DNA from: Asterias rubens
Lineage: Eukaryota > Echinodermata > Asteroidea > Forcipulatida > Asteriidae
Reading direction: 5' to 3'
DNA length: 64,000 nucleotides
NCBI RefSeq assembly: GCF_902459465.1
Contig: NC_047063.1
Coordinates: forward strand, 25,589,055-25,653,054
In this document: one piece after another, positions 23,901-35,900 of the stretch
Position numbering within the stretch: the stretch's first letter is position 1
How the letters are laid out: each line of letters begins with the position of its first letter
Notes under the pieces: generated by a model
What the model was told of the DNA's origin: nothing
The model's input: only the letters and a program-made list of their open reading frames with translations
Database searches by the model: none
Position numbers and translations under genes: made by a program

Positions 23901-26900
23901 GTCATAATTTGGGAGACATCAGGACAAGTATCAAGTGTAGTATATGGCCACACTTGAATGTTGGGTTTGTCACCCTAAACCCAATTGATGTAACAGAAGT
24001 CATGATTTGGGAGACATCAGGACAAGTATCAAGTGTAGTATATGGCCACACTTGAATGTTGGGTTTGTCATCCTAAACCCAATTGATGTAACAGAAGTCA
24101 TGATTTGGGAGACATCAGGACAAGTATCAAGTGTAGTATATGGCCACACTTGAATGTTGGGTTTGTCACCCTAAACCCAATTGATGTAACAGAAGTCATA
24201 ATTTGGGAGACATCAGGACAAGTATCAAGTGTAGTATATGGCCACACTTGAATGTTGGGTTTGTCACCCTAAACCCAATTGATGTAACAGAAGTCATGAT
24301 TTGGGAGACATCAGGACAAGTATCAAGTGTAGTATATGGCCACACTTGAATGTTGGGTTTGTCACCCTAAACCCAATTGATGTAACAGAAGTCATGATTT
24401 GGGAGACATCAGGACAAGTATCAAGTGTAGTATATGGCCACACTTGAATGTTGGGTTTGTCACCCTAAACCCAATTGATGTAACAGAAGTCATGATTTGG
24501 GAGACATCAGGCAAGTATCAAGTGTAGTATATGGCCACACTTGAATGTTGGGTTTGTCACCCTAAACCCAATTGATGTAACAGAAATCATGATTTGGGAG
24601 ACATCAGATCTAGATTGTTGGTCAATGTAAAAGTTAAAATCACCAAATATCAGCACTGTAAGATTGATGTCTTTCAGAAAAAAGTAGACGATCGAGAGAA
24701 AATGTGCACTTGTAAAACGTCTGTTCAGTAGGGGTTTTGTTTTATTGGATTGTGTTTTAAAGGAACACGTTGCCTTGGATCGGACGAGTTGGTCCATAAA
24801 AAGCGTTTGTAACCGTTTTTTATAAAATGCATATGGTTGGAAAGATGTTTCAAAAGTAGAATACAATAATCCACACAAGTATGCCTCAAAATTGCATGGT
24901 TTTCCTTTTACTGTGCGAACTAACACAGTCGGCCATTCATTTGACTCCCATAAATGGCCGACCGTGTTAGTCGACGAGGTAAAATGAAAACCATGCAATT
25001 TCGAGGCATGTTTGTGTTGATCATTGTATTCTACTTTTACAACATCTTTCTGCCCACATTCATTTTATAAAAAACGGTTACAAACGCTTTTCAAAGACCC
25101 ACTCACCCGATCCAAGGCAATGTGTTCCTTTAAAATAACTACAACCACCTTGTTTTGTTGCAGCAAAACAATGCATTTTCAAGAGTAGTCAATTTTTTGC
25201 AGTTTGTAATATGAACAGATAATATTTAGTTTTAATTGAGTAAGCCAGTGCAGCCCATTTTGGTTTTTGTTTGTAACTCTTATCCCATGGTCAACATGTA
25301 CAAATGATTAGTTGGTTGAGGTGATTAACACACTAATTATAGCATAGTATACAAACATTGAGTGGCTCAGAGTGGAATGGCAGGAATATTATCGCAAGGT
25401 AAAATTTGGAAATTCGCCTAGTGAAATGGAACAGTCCAAATTTTCACCCAATATTTGTTTTGTATAACTGACATATAGATCCTTGTCATTTGATGTATTT
25501 TAAAAGGATAACATTATGAAAAAATAACCATGTTTGTGAGTTTGTTTGACAACCCAAAATCATATTGCGCTGCATAGCGGCAACAATGCACAAATTTAAT
25601 AGCAATCGGATCACAACCTTTTGCACAGGTGCTCTTTTGTTTTAGAAGCGGCGCGGCGGCGCTGTACTGCTCAAAAACATTGGGAACAAGGATGATCCTA
25701 ACTGTTGAATGGGAAATGCTATTCCCCATGGGCGAATAGGTCTTTTTGATCGCCGGTGCGGATGGGAGTAATAGTGAATGTCACGTGAAGTAAATTCCAC
25801 CAATCAAATGACAAGGATCTGTATGTCAGTTATATAATCATCTCTATTGAGTCAGACGTAATGTTTAATGATTTCCAGGGTGAGCAAGAAGACAAGATCT
25901 CAGCATTCATTGTAGAGAGAGCATTTGGTGGAGTAACAAGTGGGAAACCAGAAGACAAACTTGGTATCAGAGGATCTAATAGTAAGTCATTCTAATCATT
26001 GAAGTTGGTATGACCAAAGCTGACTTATCCACCTTTATAAGGTACTTAAGGTGCTTGATAAAGAGAGACATTTTTTAGTATACATGTAGGTTCTGATGGT
26101 ACTCAAGGTGCTTGAGTGAAGAGAAACACTTTTTAGTAGTTCTGATGTTACATCTGCTTCTGATCATTTAGTTTTTAACAAAAACAGCAGTCAACCAATA
26201 TGTGAACATTTCTATCTGGTTGGCTTTTAAACAAAACTCATTTTAATTTATGTTACACAATAAATAACAGTCAATGTTTGGCAAGGGTATTTATTCACAT
26301 GTGCCCATCTTTATTTGCTAAAATGTGTGAAGAATATGGGAGGTTGTTTTGATATGTGTGCTCTGAATGTCAGGATAATCATGGACCCTGACACTTTGAC
26401 ATTTGTTCTTTGAAGGAGGAAAAGGCAATAAAGTTCACAAGTGGGAAATGACAATTCATAAGTGATGTATCTTTGGTGCTACTGTAAGAAATATTATCTT
26501 GATGATGTTCAAGTATGGTAATCTAAAAAATGGTGAACACTTTGCATTTTTCATTTTGATCTAATAAGCATGTGAGGTTCACTTTGAGAACACGCCCGTT
26601 CCAGTCGAGAATGTTCTGGGTGAGGTGGGCGGAGGCTTCAAGGTTGCAATGAATATTCTGAACAGCGGTCGTTTCAGCATGGGCAGCTCAGGAGCAGGGA
26701 TGATCAAGGTTGCAGTAGGTAAGGAAGAGGAGGGTGTGGAGCGGGTTGATCAAGGTTGCAGTAGGTAAGGCTGAAGAGAGTGGAGTGGGTTGATCAAGGT
26801 TGCAGTAGGTTAGTATGAGGGGGTGTGGAGTGGGATGATCAAGGTTGCAGTAGGTAAGGAAGAGGAGGGTGCGGAGCGGGTTGATCAAGGTTGCAGTAGG

Positions 26901-29900
26901 TAAGGATGAAGAGGGTGTGGAGTGGTGGATCAAGGTTGCAGTAGGTTAGTATGTGGAGGGTGTGGAGTGGGTTGATCAAGGTTGCAGTAGGTTGGTATGA
27001 GGAGGGTGTGGAGCGGGTTGATCAAGGTTGCAGTAGGTTAGTATGTGGAGGGTGTGGAGTGGGATGATCAAGGTTGCAGTAGGTTAGTATGTGGAGGGTG
27101 TGGAGTGGGTTGATCAAGGTTGCAGTAGGTTGATATGAGGAGGGTGTGGAGTGGGATGATCAAAGTTGCAGTAGGTTAGTATGTGGAGGTTGTGGAGTGG
27201 GTTGATAAAGGTTGCAGTAGGTTAGTATGAGGGGGTGTGGAGTGGGTTGATCAAGGTTGCAGTAGGTTAGTATGTGGAGGGTGTGGAGAGGGATGATCAA
27301 GATTGCAGTAGGTTATTATGTGGAGGGTGTGGAGTGGGTTGATCAAAGTTGCAGTAGATTATTATGTGGAGGGTGTGGAGTGGGATGATCAAGGTTGCAG
27401 TAGGTTATTATGTGGAGGGTGTGGAGCGGGTTGATCAAGGTTGCAGTAGGTTAGTATGAGGAGGGTGTGGAGTGGGATGATCAAGGTTGCAGTAGGTTAT
27501 TATGTGGAGGGTGTGGAGTGGGTTGATCAAGGTTGCAGTAGATTATTATGTGGAGGGTGTGGAGTGGGATGATCAAGGTTGCAGTAGGTTATTAAGTGGA
27601 GGGTGTGGAGTAGGTTGATCAAGGTTGCAGTAGGTTAGTATGAGGAGGGTGTGGAGTGGGATGATCAAGGTTGCAGTAGGTTATTATGTGGAGGGTGTGG
27701 AGTGGGTTGATCAAGGTTGCAGTAGGTTATTATGTGGAGGGTGTCATGTTGATCAAGGTTGCAGTAGGTTGGTATGAGGAGGGTGTGGAGTGGGATGATC
27801 AAGGTTGTAGTAGGTTAGTATGTGGAGGGTGTCATGTTGATCAAGGTTGCAGTAGGTTGGTATGAGGAGGGTGTGGAGTGGGATGATCAAGGTTGCAGTA
27901 GGTTAGTATGAGGAGGGTGTGGAGTGGATGATCAAGGTTTCAGTAGGTTAGTATGAGGAGGGTGTGGAGTGGGTTGATCAAGGTTGCAGTAGGTTATTAT
28001 GTGGAGGGTGTGGAGTGGGTTGATCAAGATTGCAGTAGGTTATTATGTGGAGGGTGTGGAGTGGGATGATCAAGGTTGCAGTAGGTTAGTATGTGGAGGG
28101 TGTCATGTTGATCAAGGTTGCAGTAGGTTGGTATGAGGAGGGTGTGGAGTGGGTTGATCAAGGTTGCAGTAGGTTAGTATGAGGAGGGTGTGGAGTGGGA
28201 TGATCAAGGTTGCAGTAGGTTATTATGTGGAGGGTGTGGAGTGGGATGATCAAGGTTGCAGTAGGTTAGTATGTGGAGGGTGTGGAGTGGGATGATCAAG
28301 GTTGCAGTAGGTTAGTATGTGGAGGTTATGGAGTGGAATGATCAAGGTTGCAGTAGGTTAGTATGTGGAGGGTGTCATGTTGATCAAGGTTGCAGTAGGT
28401 TAGTATGTGGGGGGGGGTGGGTTGATCAAGGTTGCAGTAGGTTAGTATGTGGAGGGTGTGGAGTGGGATGATCAAGGTTGCAGTAGGTTAGTATGTGGAG
28501 GGTGTGGAGTGGGATGATCAAGGTTGCAGTAGGTTAGTATGTGGAGGGTGTGGAGTGGGTTGATCAAGGTTGCAGTAGGTTAGTATGTGGGGGGGGGGGA
28601 GTGGGTTGATCAAGGTTGCAGTAGGTACGTGTATGAGGAGATTGTAGAGTTTAGAGTATGCTCACAGAAATTTTGTTGTTTGTGATTTTACTGTATACAT
28701 TAGTTTTGAGAAATGGCACAATGAAACCGTAGCTCAAAAAAAAGAAAGATAACCAACATTCTCTCAATATGTACTTGGATTTCTTGTTCTCTTTTTGAAA
28801 ACATATGAAATGCATTCACTGATTATAATGGGTTGTGGTTGGTGCTGCACAGTCGAAACGTTTAAGCTAGTGCGCATTAGACCAGGTATTCTTTATGTGT
28901 AAGTATTGGCTAGCCATATTATTTAAGAACCTGTTTGGAGATTTTTCACACACTTTAATTTGATTATTGATATTGATTAAATTTTGCATGAATGTTAATT
29001 ATGCCCTATATGTTTTTAGGTATGGTAACTGAACATGCAAGTACCCGCAAACAATTCAATACTAAATTACGTGACTTTGGATTGATACAAGAGAAGATAG
29101 CCCAGATGACCATAACAGCATACGTAATGGAAAGCATGGCTTATCTCACAGCTGGAATGCTGGATAGACCTGGACCTCAAGATTGCTCATTGGAAGCTGC
29201 TATCGTTAAGGTATGTGGAATACACAAAAGAAATTTTTGTAGTTGATACCAACATAAAACAAGTAAGAATAAACTTTAGCCCTTTTCACACGAGAGCCGA
29301 AGACCAACGTCCCTTGTTGTGGGCACCAGTTGTCTGTCACAAAGGTTGTTTGCGATTTCATGACCAACATTCACACGATCATGCACATTGCGTTCCCGAC
29401 TTCCCTTGTTTATGTGAGATGGCACTGTGGGTTGTTTGTCAGTTCGCTGGTGCTCTGTCAGCGTCCCGTGTAATGTCATGTATTTGCTTTAGGTTACCAT
29501 CGATCATTTGTTGGCGCACCAATGTGTTTTTCAGGCATAAGAATCTTCCGGATTTTTCACCTTAAAATAATGTGTTCTCCGAGTTCAGTGTAAATTTGAA
29601 TTGAAAAACAAGGGATAAGTGAGACGGTTTGCGTCCATACCATTATTTTTTGCGTGCATTAAAAGACGCTCAGAGATGCTCAGAGTGTTTCTTGATTGGA
29701 TTCAACCCTTGCTAGATGTTGACGCCGCCAGAATATGCATGTGTGGAGAATTTGCAGCGAAGTACATGTACTTCAATTGTACAGCGATTGATCACAACAA
29801 ATTCTCACTACATCCTGTGATAGAGTAAGGAAAAGTCCTACTTGTGTTGTGTGTGCAGTGCGAGCGATGTGTACGCTTTCGTTGAACATAAAAAGGACTG

Positions 29901-32900
29901 ACTGTCAAGTCTATCTGCACACGTGTGTTAACAGATTTTGTTTCCCGATTTTGATGCAATCAAAATGACACTCGGTAGTCGTTACGTGTTTTGCAACATG
30001 AATCCGTTTGGATGTCAAGGGAATTGACAATATGATAACAAATAAACGATTTTTCAGCGTCCCGACTCCAAAGATGAATGTCTCCGAAAGCATTTTGTTT
30101 GAAATTGCAAGCGGAAAAGCCAGATTCAAGGCTTTCTTGATCGGAAGCTTCTTGGGTACCTTGGATACCTGGAATATACAAACTTTCTCCATCAGCTAAT
30201 TACGTGTGCTGCTTAAAAGTTTTTGCATAAAGAAATGCAACCCCATGGTTTGTGCATGCATGATCGTTGTGCGATCACCGAGGACCTTTGTAATCTACTG
30301 TGTGTCGTTTCACACGAGTGACTCGGCGATTCTAAACAGGGTTGTGATTTTTTGGAGGAGGTCTTGATCCCGGTTGTTTATTACGCGGGTCCTTGGTGAT
30401 TTCATCGCACGGATTCATTTCACACGATGCAAATTTGTGATTATATAACGGGAATGTGATTTCGCTCCTAACGACCATGTTTTAGAAAGCTCGTGTGAAA
30501 CGGGCTTTTAAGTAATAGTAAACTTGCGGATACAACTATGTTTTAAATCTCTTTTGAAGATGCTCTTAAGAGACACTCTTTTAAAGACACATTTTGAAAT
30601 TGATACCACTTCATGCAGCACGTTGTATACTGGGTTTACTAGTTGCTGAGGGGCACTCGGCAGCCACTGCCAGAAACACCAGGGCTAATCCCTTCTCTTA
30701 ACGATAAGTGTACTGGGTTCGATTTCACAAAGAGTTAGGACTAATCCTAACTTAGGACTAGTCCTAGGAGATATACAAATTGCATGGATAGTCCTAAGTT
30801 AGGACGAGTAACTGGTCCTAACTCGAGATAAGACTAGTCCTAACTCTTTGTGAAATCCACCCCTGGTTTCTTTATGGCATTACACAACACACGGGACCTA
30901 CAGCTTAACTCCCATTTAAAGGCCAAAACATTCGTGGTTAAGTATCTTGCTTAAGGACACAAGTGCCGTGATCAAATCTGGTACCCACACTCTGCTGAAC
31001 AGAAACACCAGAGCTTGTGTCCAGTGCATTTATACTCTCGGCCACAACTTTCCATTTAATAAAGTGTCTCTAAAGCGATAAACAATAACCAAAGGAGCAA
31101 AAGAAATGTAAATCATACATTAACATATTGTGGTGATATAAGCTTAAACATATATGTCAACACTTCCTAAACTATTATATTATTTCTCTGAATTTACATG
31201 CATTTAATATTACAGGTGTTTGCATCTGAGGGTTCATGGGTGTGTGTGAGTGAAGCCCTCCAAATTCTTGGAGGTCTTGGCTATATGAAGGACTATCCAT
31301 ATGAGAGGTACCTCCGAGATGCTCGCATCCTTCTTATCTTTGAAGGAACCAATGAGATTCTCCGGATGTATGTTGCACTTACTGGTATGCAAGCAGCTGG
31401 CAAGCAATTGGTCGACACTGTCAAGTGAGTTAAATATAGTTGGTTTCTTTATTTGATGTATGTTGAACTTACTGGTATGCAAGCGGCTGGCAAGCAATTG
31501 GTCGACACTGTCAAGTGAGTTAAATATAGTTGGTTTCTTTATTTGATATATGTTTTACTTACTGGTATATATGCAAGCAGCAGGCAAGCATTGGTTAACA
31601 AATAAGTGTACTACATGTTCATGCTGGTTAACATGGTTAAAGACTACAGTACGGGTAATAAAACTGATTTATCCTCCTCTATCTCCAGGAAACTACAGAG
31701 TCCCTTGAGTAATCCAGGGTTTGTGACCAAGGCTTTACTTGATAGATTCTTGTATAAGATCGGCCTGAAGAAAGGTGTCAAGTTGGATCATGATAGTGGT
31801 GGTGTCCACCCAGTATTCAATGTGAGTATTTGTATATGTCACATCCCGGAATTTGAAGTTAGCCAAAACGGGACATAACCTTTAGTAGATAGTTTAACAC
31901 ACACCAAACGAGAGGGTCAAATCAAACGCATTATCCACAAATTTATTTGCGTATGAAACTATATACATTTATTTACAAGTCTCCCTATTTACAACACAAT
32001 AGTTAACATATTTTATACAAGAGAGCATTAACAAAACACAAATTACTGAACAGTTATCATCACGGAGGCTCAACCTGTTTTGTGTTTGCTGGGGTGCGGT
32101 GCTTGGGGTGTCGACACTAAGGCCCGCTGAACACCAAGTCCCTCCCGTCTCACTCTAGTCTATATGAACTCTTTCGTTTCTTCCTTCCCGTCTATAATAG
32201 TACAACATCTCTCTCTCTTCCCCCATGTGCGGCTCTCCCTTCACGGGTAAGAGTGGGGCTTCTTCTCCCAGATTGGGACCCTGGAAAGTTCACATAATAA
32301 CACCTTATAATCCAAAAAAATAATATCAATAGGTGACATCTTAATGCTTGGAAAACGCTACTCACTTAGTTTCAAACAAAAGTCTGTGTCACCACCTTTA
32401 AATGCGGCTGTCAAAACTATGTGGTGACTAAGATTTTCAAAACAAACATGACAAAATGATTTGCAAACGTGACATAGTTTAACAGGACAACAACAATTAA
32501 GTTTATTTACATTAATTTAAAGAAAATCAATCATTAGTGTTACCGATATAGCAAGGTATATTTGCCAACTTCAACTGTTCTACAATTTGGCTTGAAATAT
32601 TTGTTCATGCACTTCAATTACTTTTCGGTATCGTTCCGACTTCACCAAAACCCAAATCTCAAATCGGCCGTTAAATTTACTCCCTTGAAAATAATATTCA
32701 AAATAATTTCTCCATCAAAGTTAAACCCTTCACTCTATAAACCTTTTCAACCTTTAACACTGAGTTAAATCCAATATAGATACAATAATTTTGGTTTTTA
32801 CCCATACACCGATGTGTGTTAGCACTGTGTACTCAGTACTTTCCCGAGTCCTGTGAAAAAATATCACAGGCATGTTTACTCGGGTGGGATTCGAACCCAC

Positions 32901-35900
32901 GACCCTTGCAATTCTAGAGCAGTGTCTTACCAACTCTACTACCGAGGTTGCCCGGCAGCTAGAGGCAGTTCGAATCCTATGTTTTGGCAGCCTAGGAGGT
33001 AAGACACTGCTCTAGAATCGCAAGGGTCGTGGGTTCGAATCCCACCCGAGTAAACATGCCTGTGGTATTTTTTCACAGGACTCGGGAAAGTACTGAGTAT
33101 ACAGTGCTAATCACACATCGGTGTATGGGTAAAAACCAAAATTAATATTCTTTATCCCTGATGCAAACTTAACATCTATTATAAATATAGATACAGTTAC
33201 ATCAATGTTCCACAAGTTATATTAACTTTCCTCAGCATATCCTGGTGGTTTCCCTCGTCATCGCAAAATCTTGCTTCAACACTTCCGTTTACAAGGGGCC
33301 AGAAAGGTTGTCACTCAGACTGCCCGGTCAACATGGGTTGCCACTTTAAGGCTCTCTCTAAACTTGCACCCGGTTCTGCCGGTGTACTTCAGCGGCTTGT
33401 CTCGCGGACTGTTACACGGTCTCTACGGCCATGGCCATTAGCTGGAGACGAACTCTGGAGGCTGAGCGTTGCAAACAGAGGGGTCTTCAAGAGACCGTTG
33501 GATATTAATTGCAGGCTGAAATTTTGCACTGTATTTTGCCAAATCTAGAAGATCTTGGGATATTTTCACCCAATTCACTCAAAGATAGCCTATTGCTACT
33601 GGTCTGTCTGCCACACACTCACATCGGGCCTCAGCTCTCTCTCTCTCTCTTTTAAAATTGCTGCCTTCTCTCGGAAGATCAGTTTGTGTACTAAATAAAA
33701 TTGTACTGATTTCGACTAGCAATCACTCTAATATTCCTCACTTACAATAAAACACTTTAACACATTCCCTAGATTCCTGGAACTCAAGTAAGAACAATGA
33801 TCATGAAACACATTAGCACTGTGGCGTATAAGGCATGCAGGCCGCGCCTAGGTTTTTTCCACTAGTCGAACCATACTGCCTAGAAACACTACGCCTGATG
33901 GCTGGAACTCCTGGGATTGAACCAAAGTAAAACAGGGGTGTTTGCGCTAACTAAAATTTGACAAAAGATGCACACATAACTCGGAAACTGATCAGAAATT
34001 TGTGACAGTCTGTTCGGTGAACAGTAATTGTTTTGACAACATTAACCAAAAGAAAAACGCTCACCTGATTTGTTATTAAGGAACTTTCTTCTTCAAACAC
34101 AAATCCAAATTACTTGATCTCAATATCTTAATCAAACAAATACTTGCTCAAATCAAGTTATTAAATAAAACAAAATATTATTACATACAGGTCGTTCTTT
34201 CGATCCTGGCCTAGGGTAGTACGCCAATGAAACTGCTTAATGATCAGTTGACACAATATTACTGAGGGTCATTCTATATGCTCTAAGAGCACTCAATTGC
34301 TCATTCAATAAGAGACTTCTGCAGAATGTAATCTGGAAACAACTAGCTCAGTTCTTAATAACTGGCTCTAACATATCGAGGCTGACAAACACAATGTCCT
34401 CTCCTCGGATATCTCAAGTCGCAAGTGCCCACTCAAATAATATTTGCTCCCAACGAAAATTATGAAACCCGTGAAAAGGTGTACCCTGTGACTTCAATGT
34501 GTTACCAAAGGGGTGCATCATCGAAACAGAAGCACTACTGGCCCCCTATAAATTACAGCCAATCACAGAGTATTCTATTTACCATACAGAATTCCCATTC
34601 TTTAAAATGAAGTCCACAAACTTTACAGGCCCATTGGCCATAAAAACCAAAATCTTGTTACTCTTAAACGCAAACTTTACTTTGTACAATAGTAATTTCT
34701 CCAAACCAATTCACTTCGTGACAGTATACATAGTGTGAGTGTTGCATTTGTGCCCCCTTAGCCCAAAAGACTGAAAGGGGTATTGTCATTCTTTACGGTA
34801 TCCGTCTGGCTGGGCAGTTTTGTTACCGGACAGTAACTCCAGTTGGAAGTGACATCTGGACTTGAAACTTGGTAAAAGGAAGTAGGAGTTTTCTGCGGGG
34901 TGAACATGTAAAAAGTCAAGGTCACGTCATGACCATATTTTTAGTTGACGTTTTTTTTACTTGTAGCTTTAGGTAGGATTGCCTGGCTGTTGTTGAAAGT
35001 AAAAGGGGTTGTCAGTCGAGCAGATTGAGGATTTGTAATGGTTTTGGCTGCTCAAGTAAGCCAAATTCTCAAAAAGGTTTCAGTTTCTGCAAGATACATG
35101 AACCTGAACCCAAAAGTCAGATGTTTTTATTAGGAAAGGTCTGCACAATATAAACAAACTACAAAATATTTGTGGCAAATAAAGTGATTGTTGTTTGGGA
35201 AGTGCAGTGTGTACATCATTATCATTAACATTTAAAACTAATTTTAAATAACACCTTTAATGTCATTTGTTTGACAGGATGAGGCAAAGACGTTGCAGAC
35301 TAGAGCAACCCAGTTTGGTTATGTTGTGGAAAGTCTACTAGCCAAGTACAAGAAGGTGAGCTATACGTACATCACATCTTACAGCTTGGTCCACCATGTT
35401 AACTAGAACACCTATGTTGAAGCAAAGACTTTGACAAAAAGCTTTAGGACATGAGGGGAAAAGGAAACTCATATAGTAATTACTTCTGAGAATTGGATGT
35501 GTAAAGTCTGATCATTGTTCTTTTGGATTTTACATATTTTCACTCTGATCATAGTCCATATATTGAAGGACGTAAATTTTGTTAAAGGTCTGTACAAATT
35601 GCTTCTCCCTCCTCCCAACTTCCTCTCTGTTTATTAGGGAATCATGACGGAACAGCTGGTGCTGAAGCGTATAGCAGACATTCTCATAGATGTGTATGCA
35701 ATCACAGCCGTCTTATCACGTGCTTCTAGGTCTAAGACCGTTGGCCTGAGGAACTGTGATCATGAGATGACCATTGCTAAGACGTTTTGTAAGCAGGCTG
35801 ATGAGAGGATAACAAAGAACTTCTATGATATCGCTCGGGGTGAGTTTTATACAGTTTTGTTGTACAGATGTCCAATCATACAATCATTGCAGTGAGTTGA

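Noticed and set aside
22128..24605. CRISPR-like regular repeats
   Set aside because: Units are contiguous tandem repeats without unique spacers, in animal DNA. They are satellites.
24507..24998. Minus-strand ORF of 163 codons
   Set aside because: It spans the end of a 99-bp satellite and half of a foldback element; a short [12 protein letters not shown] stretch recalls a LINE endonuclease fragment, but most of the frame is repeat and the rest is not convincing.
33000..33060. Functional tRNA gene
   Set aside because: It has a clear B box, but the acceptor stem does not pair and the sequence is part of an inverted SINE pair. The same applies to 16145-16230 and 21520-21620.
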